The position numbers and the translations under genes were made by a program. Below are positions 54,056-61,731 of a stretch of 64,000 bases of DNA, one piece after another (the stretch's first letter is position 1; every line of letters begins with the position of its first letter). The notes beneath the pieces were generated by a model that did not search any database, was not told where the DNA came from, and saw nothing but the letters and a program-made list of their open reading frames with translations. This DNA comes from Acidobacteriota bacterium (GTDB lineage Bacteria; Acidobacteriota; Thermoanaerobaculia; Multivoradales; Multivoraceae), in assembly GCA_026707325.1 (NCBI GenBank), contig JAPOXA010000187.1:55108-119107 (forward strand), in the 5' to 3' direction.

Positions 54056-55255
54056 TTGACCTGCTGCGCCATCGTTCCGGCCGCGGGCGGCGGCCGACGG
54101 TTCGGTGGCGACCGGTCCAAGCAGTTCGTGCCGATCCTGGGCCGACCGCTTCTCGCCTGGACGGTGGAGCGGCTGCTGGCGGCGCCCGAAGTGGACCGTG
54201 TCGTCGTCGCGGCGCCGCCGGGCCGTGCCGTGGAGACCATGGAGATGCTGCTGCGGGAGGTTCGGGTCTCGCGGGATGTGGGCCTCTCCACGGTCGAGGG
54301 CGGACGCCGCCGGCAGGACTCCGTGAGAGCCGCACTCGTGGCGGCGGAACTGGCCCCGACGGACTGGGTGGCGGTGCATGACGGCGCCCGGCCCTGTCTG
54401 GCCACGGCAGACCTGGCGGAAGTGCTGCGGAGTGCCGCCGGAAGCGGCGGCGTGGGTGCGGTGCTCGGTCGCCCGGTGAGCGACACCCTGAAGACGACCG
54501 GGGACGGTCGCCTGTCCTCGGCGGTCGACCGCTCCGGCCTGTTCCGGGCCGAGACGCCGCAGGTCTTTCGGGCCGGCGCGCTTCGGGAAGCACTGGGCCG
54601 CGCGGAGCGGGAGAACCTGGAGGTCAGCGACGAGAGCAGTCTGTTCGCGCCCGGTTCGGTGGCCGCGGTCGGCGCGTCGCAGCCGAATCCGAAGCTCACG
54701 GACGCCTCGGACCTGCCGGCGATCGAGGCCTTGCTTCGCAGGGAGCACCGGGTCCCCAACGAGCTCGAGGCGGCCGTCGGCCATGGCTATGACGTCCACC
54801 CGCTGAGGGCCGGCCGCCCGTTGATACTGGGTGGGCAGCGCATACCCAACGAGACGGGCCTTGATGGCCACAGCGACGCCGATGTCGTGCTCCACGCCAT
54901 CGGCGACGCCCTGCTCGGTGCCGCCGGCCTGGGCGACCTCGGCGTCCACTTTTCGCCATCCGACGAGGCCTGGCGCGGCGCGGACAGCTCGGACCTGCTG
55001 CGCCGGATCGTCGCGATGGTCCTGGAGCGAGGCTTCGCGGTCCGGAACTGCGACGTGACGCTCATCGCCGAGCGTCCGTCGATGGCGCCGTACCGTTCGG
55101 CGATCGAAGAGCATGTCGCGGGGCTGCTTCGTATCGAGCCCGAACGGATGAACTTCAAGGCGACGACCCACGAGGGTCTCGGCCCGCTGGGCAGGGGCGA
55201 GGGCATGGCGGCCCACGCATCGGTGCTGATCGAGCGCGCGCGAGCTGGCGTGTGA
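54056..55255 (+). CDS. ispDF: Bifunctional IspD/IspF isoprenoid enzyme
   Basis: This fusion joins two steps of the non-mevalonate isoprenoid pathway: CTP transfer to methylerythritol phosphate (IspD) and formation of the cyclic diphosphate (IspF). The IspD part (to about residue 235) has AIVPAAGGGRRFGGDRSKQF and VAVHDGARPCL. The IspF part has VGHGYDVHPLRAGRPLILGG, LDGHSDADVVLHAIGDALLG and FKATTHEGLGPLGRGEG. The start is uncertain: the TTG at 54056 begins LTCCAIVPAAGGG, close to the family start; a TTG at 53987 lies inside the repeat unit. The end overlaps rlmB by 4 nt. Confidence 0.93.
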   Translation: MTCCAIVPAAGGGRRFGGDRSKQFVPILGRPLLAWTVERLLAAPEVDRVVVAAPPGRAVETMEMLLREVRVSRDVGLSTVEGGRRRQDSVRAALVAAELAPTDWVAVHDGARPCLATADLAEVLRSAAGSGGVGAVLGRPVSDTLKTTGDGRLSSAVDRSGLFRAETPQVFRAGALREALGRAERENLEVSDESSLFAPGSVAAVGASQPNPKLTDASDLPAIEALLRREHRVPNELEAAVGHGYDVHPLRAGRPLILGGQRIPNETGLDGHSDADVVLHAIGDALLGAAGLGDLGVHFSPSDEAWRGADSSDLLRRIVAMVLERGFAVRNCDVTLIAERPSMAPYRSAIEEHVAGLLRIEPERMNFKATTHEGLGPLGRGEGMAAHASVLIERARAGV

Positions 55256-56034
55256 GCGGACGATCGGCCGTGCCTGAACATCGCGAGGACGGGCGATGGC
55301 GGCTGGGGTTCCAGCCGGTGCGGGAGATCCTGCGGAGCCAGCCGCATCGAGTCGCCGAAGTCCTCGTGTCACGGTCCGCCGGCGACCGCCGCCGGACGAT
55401 CGAGGGGCTTTGCGAACGGCATCGCGTGCCGGTCCGGAGCGTCGCGGCCGGCGAACTCCGGGCGCGCCTCGTGGAGGCCGGCCAGGACCATGGGGCGGCG
55501 CGCGGCTTCGCGGCCCGTCTCGCGGACACGGAACGCGGCGATTCGGCGGCGGTCGCGATCGATTCCGAGCTGGTCGTCCTGGTCGAGGACGTTCAGGACC
55601 CGCGGAACCTGGGCGCCCTGCTTCGGGTCTGCGAGGGCGCGGGCGTCGGCAGGGTGCTGATCCGCGACCGTGGCGCGGCGCCGCTGTCCCCGGCGACCGC
55701 CGGTGCCGCCGCGGGCGCGGTCGACTGGCTGCACGTCGAACGGATCACGAACAGCGCCCGCGAGATCGAGCGCCTCAAGCAGGTCGGCTTCTGGGTCTAC
55801 GGGGCCGACGCGGCTGGTGAACCGCCGTGGACCGTGGACCTGAGCGGTCCGGTCGTGGTCTGCATCGGGGGCGAGGCGCGGGGGCTTCGCCGCCGCACGA
55901 AGAGTCTCTGCGACGGCCTTCTCGGCCTGCCGATGCGGGGCCGGATCGAATCCCTCAACCTGTCGACGGCGGCTGCCGCGCTTCTCTATGAGGCGGTGCG
56001 CCAGCGTCTTGTCAGCGCGGAGGGGCTATCGTAA
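55252..56034 (+). CDS. rlmB: 23S rRNA 2'-O-methyltransferase (RlmB/TrmH family)
   Basis: This SPOUT enzyme methylates a ribose in 23S rRNA (G2251 in E. coli) or a related RNA site. The N-terminal substrate-binding domain starts GFQPVREILRSQPHRVAEVL; the knot domain has VLVEDVQDPRNLGALLRVCEGAG, VVVCIGGEARGLR and PMRGRIESLNLSTAAAALLYEA. Length is 260 aa. The GTG overlaps the ispDF stop. The tRNA-Thr-Tyr-Gly cluster follows within 42 nt, a common rlmB neighbourhood. Confidence 0.92.
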   Translation: MSGRSAVPEHREDGRWRLGFQPVREILRSQPHRVAEVLVSRSAGDRRRTIEGLCERHRVPVRSVAAGELRARLVEAGQDHGAARGFAARLADTERGDSAAVAIDSELVVLVEDVQDPRNLGALLRVCEGAGVGRVLIRDRGAAPLSPATAGAAAGAVDWLHVERITNSAREIERLKQVGFWVYGADAAGEPPWTVDLSGPVVVCIGGEARGLRRRTKSLCDGLLGLPMRGRIESLNLSTAAAALLYEAVRQRLVSAEGLS

Positions 56035-56075
56035 ACTCCGGCGTCGCCGTGGCGCCAAGCGCCTCGCAAGCGAGG

Positions 56076-56151
56076 GCCGGCATAGCTCAGTTGGTAGAGC
56101 AACTGCCTTGTAAGCAGTAGGTCCTCGGTTCGAATCCGGGTGCCGGCTCCA
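56076..56151 (+). tRNA. tRNA-Thr (TGT anticodon)
   Basis: This 76-nt cloverleaf has acceptor arms GCCGGCA and TGCCGGC, anticodon stem ACTGC/GCAGT with loop CTTGTAA giving TGT, and encoded CCA. It is the first of three tRNA genes downstream of rlmB. Confidence 0.97.
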
Positions 56152-56164
56152 TGGGGAAGTTGCC

Positions 56165-56251
56165 GGAGGTGTGGCCGAGCGGTCAAAGGCAACAGACTGT
56201 AAATCTGTCGGGCAAAGCCCTACGGTGGTTCGAATCCATCCGCCTCCACCA
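56165..56251 (+). tRNA. tRNA-Tyr (GTA anticodon)
   Basis: This 87-nt class II tRNA has acceptor arms GGAGGTG and CGCCTCC, anticodon stem ACAGA/TCTGT with loop CTGTAAA giving GTA, a long variable arm (CGGGCAAAGCCCTA) and encoded CCA. It lies 13 nt after tRNA-Thr. Confidence 0.97.
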
Positions 56252-56271
56252 CTTCCTCCCCTCGCGGGTGC

Positions 56272-56346
56272 GCGGGAGTAACTCAGGGGTAGAGTCACAG
56301 CCTTCCAAGCTGTTGGTCGCGGGTTCGAATCCCGTCTCCCGCTCCA
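56272..56346 (+). tRNA. tRNA-Gly (TCC anticodon)
   Basis: This 75-nt tRNA has acceptor arms GCGGGAG and CTCCCGC, anticodon stem CAGC/GCTG with loop CTTCCAA giving TCC, T-loop GTTCGAAT and encoded CCA. Its 3' 21 nt form one arm of a perfect inverted repeat with the sequence just downstream, which could compete with correct folding unless the precursor is cut quickly. Confidence 0.97.
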
Positions 56347-56387
56347 CGCCGCGCGGAGCGTCGGCGTGGAGCGGGAGACGGGATTCG
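56326..56387. repeat. Perfect inverted copy of the tRNA-Gly 3' end
   Basis: The 25-nt arm at 56326-56350 (from the T-loop CGAAT through the CCA and 4 nt beyond) is repeated as an exact reverse complement at 56363-56387 with a 12-nt loop. A third, imperfect copy of the T-arm sequence (CGAATCCCGTTTCCC) follows near 56441-56458. The hairpin may end the tRNA transcript, but the identity to tRNA sequence suggests duplication-inversion or a recombination footprint. Confidence 0.75.
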
Positions 56388-56475
56388 GCGTTCGGCGCGC
56401 GTCTCGCGCGCGGAGCGCGCGAGGAAGCGCGTCTCGGCTAGCGAATCCCGTTTCCCTCTTGCTGACGCCGTAGCT

Positions 56476-56545
56476 CTGGGTGCGCGGGTCTTCCGACCCG
56501 CTGCCGCCGAAGGCGGCGAAGGAACGCGCCGGCCGTAGGCCGGCA
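56476..56545. repeat. REP-like palindromic element downstream of tRNA-Gly
   Basis: This copy starts with the same CTGGGTGCGCGGGTC as the element inside the M16 gene and shows hairpins GCGGGTC-TTCC-GACCCGC, GCCGCC-GAA-GGCGGC and GCCGGCC-GTA-GGCCGGC in order. It has no matching right end, so it looks like a half element. It lies just past the stop of the leftward ridA-like gene and could end its transcript. Confidence 0.75.
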
Positions 56546-56552
56546 CAATTGC

Positions 56553-57023
56553 CTACTCCGCGGCCACCACCGCCGTCGCCTCCACCTCGATCAGCAACGA
56601 CGGGAACACCAGCCCCGTGACGCCGACCCAGGTAGCCGCCCTCGGCGGGTCGAGTCGCAGCACCTTGGCCTGGGCCCGGCCGACGGTCTGGACCTTCTCC
56701 GGATCGATGTCCTTGATGAAGACGGTCGTCTTGACGATGTCCTCGGCGCTGGCTCCGGCCTGCTCGACGCGCTTGACGACGTTGGAGAAGGCGATCTCCG
56801 CCTGCTCGGCGAGAGTGGCCGCGGGTGCGTCCGCCCCGTCGGCCATGCCGACCTGGCCGGAGATGCGGATGGTGGTGACGCCGTTCGCGGTCGTCCTGGC
56901 GATGTGGGAGAAGCCCTGCTGCGAGCCGAGAAATTCCGTCTTCAAGTCTTGTGCCTCCGTGCTGGCGGTCGCGAGCAGGAGCACACCGAGGAAGAAGGCA
57001 AAGTGATGCGGTTGTCTCTTCAT
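56553..57023 (-). CDS. Secreted Rid-family (YjgF/RidA) protein
   Basis: This 156-aa protein has a Rid fold of about 125 residues after an N-terminal signal peptide (FAFFLGVLLLATASTEAQ). Family features are ISGQVGMADGADAPAATLAEQAEIAFSNV (a Rid trimer core), EDIVKTTVFIKDID and RAATWVGVTGL, where the Arg matches the residue that binds the imine substrate in RidA. RidA hydrolyses reactive enamines and imines in the cytosol; an exported version suggests another substrate. AGGAG 8 nt before the ATG at 57023 fixes the start. It diverges from the ThuA-like gene. Confidence 0.85.
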   Translation of the reverse strand: MKRQPHHFAFFLGVLLLATASTEAQDLKTEFLGSQQGFSHIARTTANGVTTIRISGQVGMADGADAPAATLAEQAEIAFSNVVKRVEQAGASAEDIVKTTVFIKDIDPEKVQTVGRAQAKVLRLDPPRAATWVGVTGLVFPSLLIEVEATAVVAAE

Positions 57024-57129
57024 TTGAGGCTCCTGGAGTCGTGCCGGGTTTGGTCGGTTTGAAGTAGCGGTCGAGTGTGGGGGGTGCGTACGATAGCGCG
57101 CTGGTACGCTGCCGGCGGAGGTTCTGCTG

Positions 57130-58158
57130 ATGAAGTGTGGTCGTTCGGTCCTCGGCCTGATGGCGCTGTCCGCCTCGGTGATCATGTTCCTGCCTGCACC
57201 CGGACAGGGCAGTGAGGCCCAGTGGGTCACCTACCCGGGCGGCGACGGACCCGGAGCCGGCTACAAGGTCGTCCTGATCGCGGGTGACGAGGAGTACCGC
57301 TCCGAGGAAGCGATGCCGATGCTCGGCAAGTTGTTGTCGGTGCGGCACGGCTTCGAGTGTGTGGTCCTGTTCTCGATCGACGCCGAAACCGGAGCGATCG
57401 ATCCGGAGGAGCAGACGAACATCCCGGGTCTGGAAGCCCTGGCGGACGCCGACCTGATGGTTATCGCGACGCGGTTCCGGGAACTTCCCGACGAGCAGAT
57501 GAAGCACGTCGTCGACTACGTCGAGTCGGGGCGGCCGATCGTGGGCTTGCGGACCGCGACCCACGCCTTCTCCTACCAGCGCAACCCGGACAGCCCATAC
57601 GCACACTGGCACTTTCGCAGTGAGGAGTGGCCGGGCGGATTCGGCCAGCAGGTGCTCGGCGACACCTGGATCAACCATCACGGCCGTCACGGCCAGGAGA
57701 GTACGCGCGGCGTCGTCGCTCCGGGCGCGGCCGAGCATCCGATCCTGCGTGGGGTCGACGACGTCTGGGGCCCCACCGACGTCTACGGCCTCAGGAACCT
57801 GGGAGGTGACGCGAACGTGTTGCTTCTAGGCGCCGTCCTCGCCGGCATGTCATCAGACGATCCGCCAGTCGAAGGGCCGAAGAATGACCCGATGGTTCCG
57901 ATTGCCTGGACCCGTTCCTACACGGGCGCCGGCGGCAAGGCGGCGCGCGTCTTCACGACGACGATGGGCGCTTCCACGGACTTCGAGAGCGAGGGACTCC
58001 GCCGCCTGCTCGTGAACGCCGTGTACTGGGGTCTCGGCATGGAGGACCGGATCACGGAGCGGAGCGACGCCCGGGTCGTGGGCGAGTACGCGCCGACGGA
58101 CTTCGGTTTCGGCAGTCAGGCCGTGGGCGTCATGCCGTCGGCCCACGCGCTGCCCTAG
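57130..58158 (+). CDS. Secreted ThuA-like domain protein
   Basis: This 342-aa protein has a signal peptide (SVLGLMALSASVIMFLPAPGQGSEA) and a ThuA-like, glutamine-amidotransferase-related fold: YKVVLIAGDEEYRSEEAMPMLGKLL, ADLMVIATRFRELPDEQMKHVVDYVESGRPIVGLRTATHAF and WINHHGRHG. ThuA-like proteins occur near sugar metabolism genes, often in secreted form in Planctomycetes and Acidobacteriota; their reaction is not established. Its TAG stop shares CTAG with the convergent lipase-maturation remnant. Confidence 0.82.
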   Translation: MKCGRSVLGLMALSASVIMFLPAPGQGSEAQWVTYPGGDGPGAGYKVVLIAGDEEYRSEEAMPMLGKLLSVRHGFECVVLFSIDAETGAIDPEEQTNIPGLEALADADLMVIATRFRELPDEQMKHVVDYVESGRPIVGLRTATHAFSYQRNPDSPYAHWHFRSEEWPGGFGQQVLGDTWINHHGRHGQESTRGVVAPGAAEHPILRGVDDVWGPTDVYGLRNLGGDANVLLLGAVLAGMSSDDPPVEGPKNDPMVPIAWTRSYTGAGGKAARVFTTTMGASTDFESEGLRRLLVNAVYWGLGMEDRITERSDARVVGEYAPTDFGFGSQAVGVMPSAHALP

Positions 58159-58526
58159 CGCGCAACCGATCCCAGATCGTAGAGGAACTCACGCCGCCAC
58201 CACTCCGCCCCGGTGCCGGGGTCGCTGAACCGGTAGTCGTAGAGACGGAGTCGCACGTGGCGCGGAGGCTTGGCCTGCCGGCTCGCTTCGCCGAGCAGCC
58301 CCGGAACCGCCGGTTCGCCCTCGAACAGACGCTCAACGAACGAACCGAGCCAGCCCGCTCCGGCCGGGTCCAGAACCGCGAGCCACATCTGCCAGTCGAG
58401 GTACGTGAAGAAATCCCGCGCCGGGAGAATGCCCCGCGATCCGATCAGGCCGTCGATCTGCACCCAAAGCGAGACGAAGGCGACCAGGTGGACGCCCGCC
58501 AGGAGGCGCAGAAGCAGTCGGGGCAC
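58155..58526 (-). pseudogene. Remnant of a lipase maturation factor (LMF1-like) gene, internally deleted
   Basis: The 123-aa product begins like the N-terminus of LMF family proteins (HLVAFVSLWVQIDGLIGSRGILPA) and then passes directly to their C-terminal part (YLDWQMWLAVL, FVERLFEGEPAV, PPRHVRLRLYDYRFSDP, EWWRRE). Full family members are membrane proteins of roughly 400-500 residues, so about 300 or more central residues, including most membrane segments, are missing at about GILPARDFF/TYLDWQMW. The frame is intact with a GTG start and an AGGA site, so it may still be translated, but the family function is unlikely. Confidence 0.75.
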
Positions 58527-58599
58527 GACGCCTATCCTGTCCGACGCGGTGGCATACTGCGGCGCTGACGACGGACCGATCCGGCGAGGGGCAAGCACG

Positions 58600-59742
58600 A
58601 TGGAAATGGAGACCTTCGATCTGGAGCGGCAGCAGTCGCTCTGGGAACATCGGGTTGACATCAACCTGAGCGAGAGCGGCGTCGAACCGCTGACGCTGAA
58701 CGGCCTGGCGGCGCTGGGGTTCGATCTGGACGGCCTGCACTCGGTGCCGCTCGAGTACATCCAGTCGAACGGCACGCCGGAACTGCGCTCGCAGCTCGCC
58801 GGCCACTACGCGGGGGCGACGATCGAGCATCTGCTGGTGACGACCGGCTCTGCCGAGGCGAACTACGTGGCCGTGCAGGTCCTGGTCGGGCCGGCCGACG
58901 AGGTGGTCGCGATCGTGCCGAACTACCTGCAGGTCGGTCTGGCGGCCCGTGGTCTCGGGGCGGCGGTGCGGGACATACCCCTCCTCCCCGGCGCCGACGA
59001 ATCGACCTGGTCGCTCGACTGGGACGCGTTCGAGGCCGCGGTCTCCGAGCGGACGAAGCTCATCTACCTGAGCCACCCGAACAATCCGACCGGCCACGTG
59101 TTCACGCCGTCCGAGCTGGACCGGATCGCCGCCGCCGCGGAACGGGTCGGAGCCTGGGTGTTGTCGGATGAGGTCTACCGCGGCGCCGTGCACGATCTTT
59201 TGCCCGGAGAGGAGGCCCCCGGCATGTGGGGGCGGGGTGAGCGCGTCGTCGCGGTTTCGAGCCTGTCCAAGGCCTACGGTCTGCCGGGTGCCCGCCTGGG
59301 CTGGATGGTCGGTCCGCCCGAGTTCGTCGAGCGCTGCTGGGCGAGGCGGGACTTCACGACGATCGCTCCCGCGGCGCTTTCCGACCCGATCGCCCGTTTC
59401 GCGACCGAGCCGTCGAACCAGGAACGGCTGTTCGAACGAGCGCGGCGGATGATGCGCACGAACCGCGCGATCTTCCGCGACTGGACCGGCCGGCAGAACG
59501 GGGCCATCGCCTACCGCGAGCCGCGGGCCGGCGCCTACGGCTTCGTGCCGTTGCTGGAGAACGGCCGTCCGGCGGACTGCGCCGCCTTCGCCGAACGGCT
59601 CCGGCGGAACCGCAGCGTCCTGCTGGTCGCGGGCCGCTGGGCCGGGATGCCGGGCTACCTGCGCTTCGGTCTAGGTGTCGAGCCCGAGGCCTTCGCGGAG
59701 GGCCTGCGCCGCGTCGAGCTGGAGCTCCGAAACGGAGGCTAG
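58600..59742 (+). CDS. PLP-dependent class I/II aminotransferase
   Basis: This 380-aa fold-type I enzyme shows GSAEANYVAVQVLVGPADEV, the cofactor-binding YLSHPNNPTGHVFT and VLSDEVYRG, and the Schiff-base Lys in VSSLSKAYGLPGARLGW. The N-terminus (METFDLERQQSLWEHRVDINLSESG) resembles the capreomycidine-synthase/arginine-related subgroup, but substrate cannot be set from sequence. It starts the right-hand cluster with a CitE-like lyase 9 nt downstream and an ACP further on, so a role in making an amino building block for the PKS is possible. Confidence 0.85.
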   Translation: MEMETFDLERQQSLWEHRVDINLSESGVEPLTLNGLAALGFDLDGLHSVPLEYIQSNGTPELRSQLAGHYAGATIEHLLVTTGSAEANYVAVQVLVGPADEVVAIVPNYLQVGLAARGLGAAVRDIPLLPGADESTWSLDWDAFEAAVSERTKLIYLSHPNNPTGHVFTPSELDRIAAAAERVGAWVLSDEVYRGAVHDLLPGEEAPGMWGRGERVVAVSSLSKAYGLPGARLGWMVGPPEFVERCWARRDFTTIAPAALSDPIARFATEPSNQERLFERARRMMRTNRAIFRDWTGRQNGAIAYREPRAGAYGFVPLLENGRPADCAAFAERLRRNRSVLLVAGRWAGMPGYLRFGLGVEPEAFAEGLRRVELELRNGG

Positions 59743-59751
59743 AGTCGCTTC

Positions 59752-60651
59752 GTGAGCAATACCCGGCTTCGGCGCGCCGTCCACTTCGTTCCAGGTGGCA
59801 ACGAACGCATGCTGGCCAAGTCCCTGGGTCTCGAGGCCGACACGCTGATCCTCGATCTCGAGGACGCAGTGACGCCGGATCGCAAGGAGGAGGTCCGCCG
59901 TGAGGTGGCGGGCTGGCTGAAGACGACGGACTTCGGCGGCAAGGAGCGGGCGGTGCGGGTCAACGACCTGATGAGCCGTTGGGGCCGGGAGGATTACGAG
60001 ATCACGATGGAGCACCCGCCCGACGCCTACGTCGTGCCAAAGGTGAGCGGCGTCGACGACGTGCTGCGCGTCGATCGGCTGGTCGCGCAACTGGAGCTTG
60101 CCCATGGCCACGACCTTGGCGCCATCGCGCTCGTCCTGATCGCAACCGAGACCGCTGGGGGGGCGCTCAATCTCGCCCACCTGACGGCGACGACACGGGT
60201 GTCGGCGCTGACCTGGGGCGCCGAGGATCTGTCCGTGTCGATTGGCGCGAGCCGGCGGCGCGACGAGCGCGGCGAGTACCTGGACGTCTTCCGCTACTGC
60301 CGGTCGATGACCCTGCTCGCGGCCCGTGCAGGCGGCGCCCAGCCGATCGATAGCGTGTTCACTGACATCGGCGACCTGGACGGCCTGCGCCTCGACTGCC
60401 AGCGAGCGGCGTGGATGGGCTTCGAGGGCAAGATGACGATTCATCCGAACCAGATCCCGATCGTCAACGAGGTCTTCACGCCGAGCGAGGCCGAGATCGC
60501 TTCCGCCGCCGCGCTGGTGGCGGCGTTCGCCGAGAACCAGGCCCGGGGCCGAATGGCCTTCCGTCACGAAGGCCAGATGGTCGACGCTCCCCACCTGCAC
60601 CGCGCGGAGGGAGTGCTCGATCGCGCCCGCCAGGCCGGCGCGATCGAGTAG
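59752..60651 (+). CDS. CitE-like HpcH/HpaI aldolase/lyase
   Basis: This 299-aa TIM-barrel protein belongs to the citrate lyase beta/malyl-CoA lyase family. Motifs: RRAVHFVPGGNERMLAKS, LILDLEDAVTPDRKEEVR with the metal-binding Asp/Glu, LIATETAGGALNLAHL and LTWGAEDLSVSIGA, and KMTIHPNQIPIVNEVFTPS. Members cleave or form C-C bonds on acyl-CoA (for example malyl-, citramalyl-CoA). No citrate lyase alpha or gamma subunits are present. It may supply or trim an acyl unit for the adjacent ACP/PKS genes; that is inference. Confidence 0.85.
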   Translation: MSNTRLRRAVHFVPGGNERMLAKSLGLEADTLILDLEDAVTPDRKEEVRREVAGWLKTTDFGGKERAVRVNDLMSRWGREDYEITMEHPPDAYVVPKVSGVDDVLRVDRLVAQLELAHGHDLGAIALVLIATETAGGALNLAHLTATTRVSALTWGAEDLSVSIGASRRRDERGEYLDVFRYCRSMTLLAARAGGAQPIDSVFTDIGDLDGLRLDCQRAAWMGFEGKMTIHPNQIPIVNEVFTPSEAEIASAAALVAAFAENQARGRMAFRHEGQMVDAPHLHRAEGVLDRARQAGAIE

Positions 60652-60740
60652 GGCGGCGCCCTGTTGCGCACGGCGGTGTCGACGAGCGCTGCAGGCGTAG
60701 TATGATCCGGCCCTCAACTCTCAACCAGAGGAGCCTTGCC

Positions 60741-60971
60741 GTGAGTGCAACCGAAACCCGCATTCAGGAACTCGCCCGCCAACACCTCGACATCGGAAGA
60801 GATCTGGATCTCGATGCCGGTTTGCTTTCTTCCGACATCTCGTCGCTCGACGCAGTGGCCTTCGTGAAGAAGGTAGGGGAGGCATTCGGCGTTGAGGTTC
60901 CCCCCGAGGAGGTTGCCAACTGGAAGAACCTGCGGGACTTCGCCGCGTTTCTCGATTCCAGCGCCGGTTGA
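60741..60971 (+). CDS. Acyl carrier protein
   Basis: This 76-aa protein has the four-helix ACP pattern with the phosphopantetheine-accepting Ser35 in DISSLDAVAF (the usual DSL motif is SSL here), followed by VKKVGEAFGVEVPPEEVANWKNLRDFAAFL. GAGG lies 9 nt before the GTG start. It is followed in a TTGA overlap by a phosphopantetheinyl transferase that would activate it, and a PKS lies 1.6 kb on. It is not the fatty-acid AcpP type (no DSLDTVE), so a specialised pathway is likely. Confidence 0.88.
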   Translation: MSATETRIQELARQHLDIGRDLDLDAGLLSSDISSLDAVAFVKKVGEAFGVEVPPEEVANWKNLRDFAAFLDSSAG

Positions 60972-61708
60972 GCGCCGCGGGCTGCGGGGCCCGCACGATT
61001 CACAGGTCCGGTCGGGTCACCGTCGTGTATGTCGACCTGGGACCTTCTTCGGCCCGGGAGCGAGAGGCCCTGACGTGGCTTGACGGAGCGGAGCAGGCTC
61101 GGCGGCGCCAGTTCGCGCGGTCGGGGCCGCGACGCGAGTTCACTCTCTGTCGCGCGGCACTTCGAGCGTTGCTCTGCCGGGAACTCGACTGCGGCAACGA
61201 AGAGCTCTCCTTCGGTACCTCCGATCATGGCAAGCCCTTTGCGCTGGTCGGAGGGCTTCCCGCGCCCGTCTCCTTCAACGTCAGCCACAGCGGCCGGCAT
61301 GGTCTGATCGCGATGGCGCCACGGGGGCGCATCGGCGTTGATGTGGAAGACCGGAAAGCGCGGCGCGACATGGACGATGACATCCGCCTCCTCTTCGCCC
61401 CCGGGGAACAGGCGGGCCTCGCATCCGCCGAAGGAAGCACCAAGGCCGAACTGTTCTACAACCTCTGGACCATGAAGGAAGCGCTCGTCAAGGCGGCTGG
61501 CGTCGGTCTGAGGATCGACACCACGAGCTTCGAGATTCCCCCGGCGATGAGTCGAGGCGCGACGAGTTGTCTTGTGCGCCTTCCCGTGGCGCCCTCGGTC
61601 AGGTGGCGGCTGGAGAACCTCGGCAACCGGCGCTATGCCGCGGCGCTCGCCGTCGAGGAAGTGCCGGCGGCGGACGCCGGGGATGGCCTCGAGCCGCGGT
61701 TCGCATAG
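60968..61708 (+). CDS. Sfp-type 4'-phosphopantetheinyl transferase
   Basis: This 246-aa enzyme transfers phosphopantetheine from CoA to carrier-protein serines. It has VSFNVSHSGRHGLIAMA, the metal-binding IGVDVEDRKARRD and the third motif FYNLWTMKEALVKAAGVGLRI. The two-fold pseudo-symmetric length marks the Sfp class, typical of secondary metabolism. The TTG start overlaps the ACP stop; the first 15 or so residues are not conserved and the core starts near VTVVYVDLG. Direct coupling to the ACP points to that partner. Confidence 0.92.
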   Translation: MSAAGCGARTIHRSGRVTVVYVDLGPSSAREREALTWLDGAEQARRRQFARSGPRREFTLCRAALRALLCRELDCGNEELSFGTSDHGKPFALVGGLPAPVSFNVSHSGRHGLIAMAPRGRIGVDVEDRKARRDMDDDIRLLFAPGEQAGLASAEGSTKAELFYNLWTMKEALVKAAGVGLRIDTTSFEIPPAMSRGATSCLVRLPVAPSVRWRLENLGNRRYAAALAVEEVPAADAGDGLEPRFA

Positions 61709-61731
61709 GCGAGAGCGAAAGCGGTAGCCCG

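Noticed and set aside
53802..54059. Short open frame between frr and ispDF
   Set aside because: It runs through the inverted-repeat unit, has no domain or good ribosome-binding site, and ends in the ispDF start region.
56026..57738. Open frame on the minus strand through the tRNA cluster with DSNPRPTAWKAVTLPLSYS-like segments
   Set aside because: These peptides are the well-known false translations of antisense tRNA genes.
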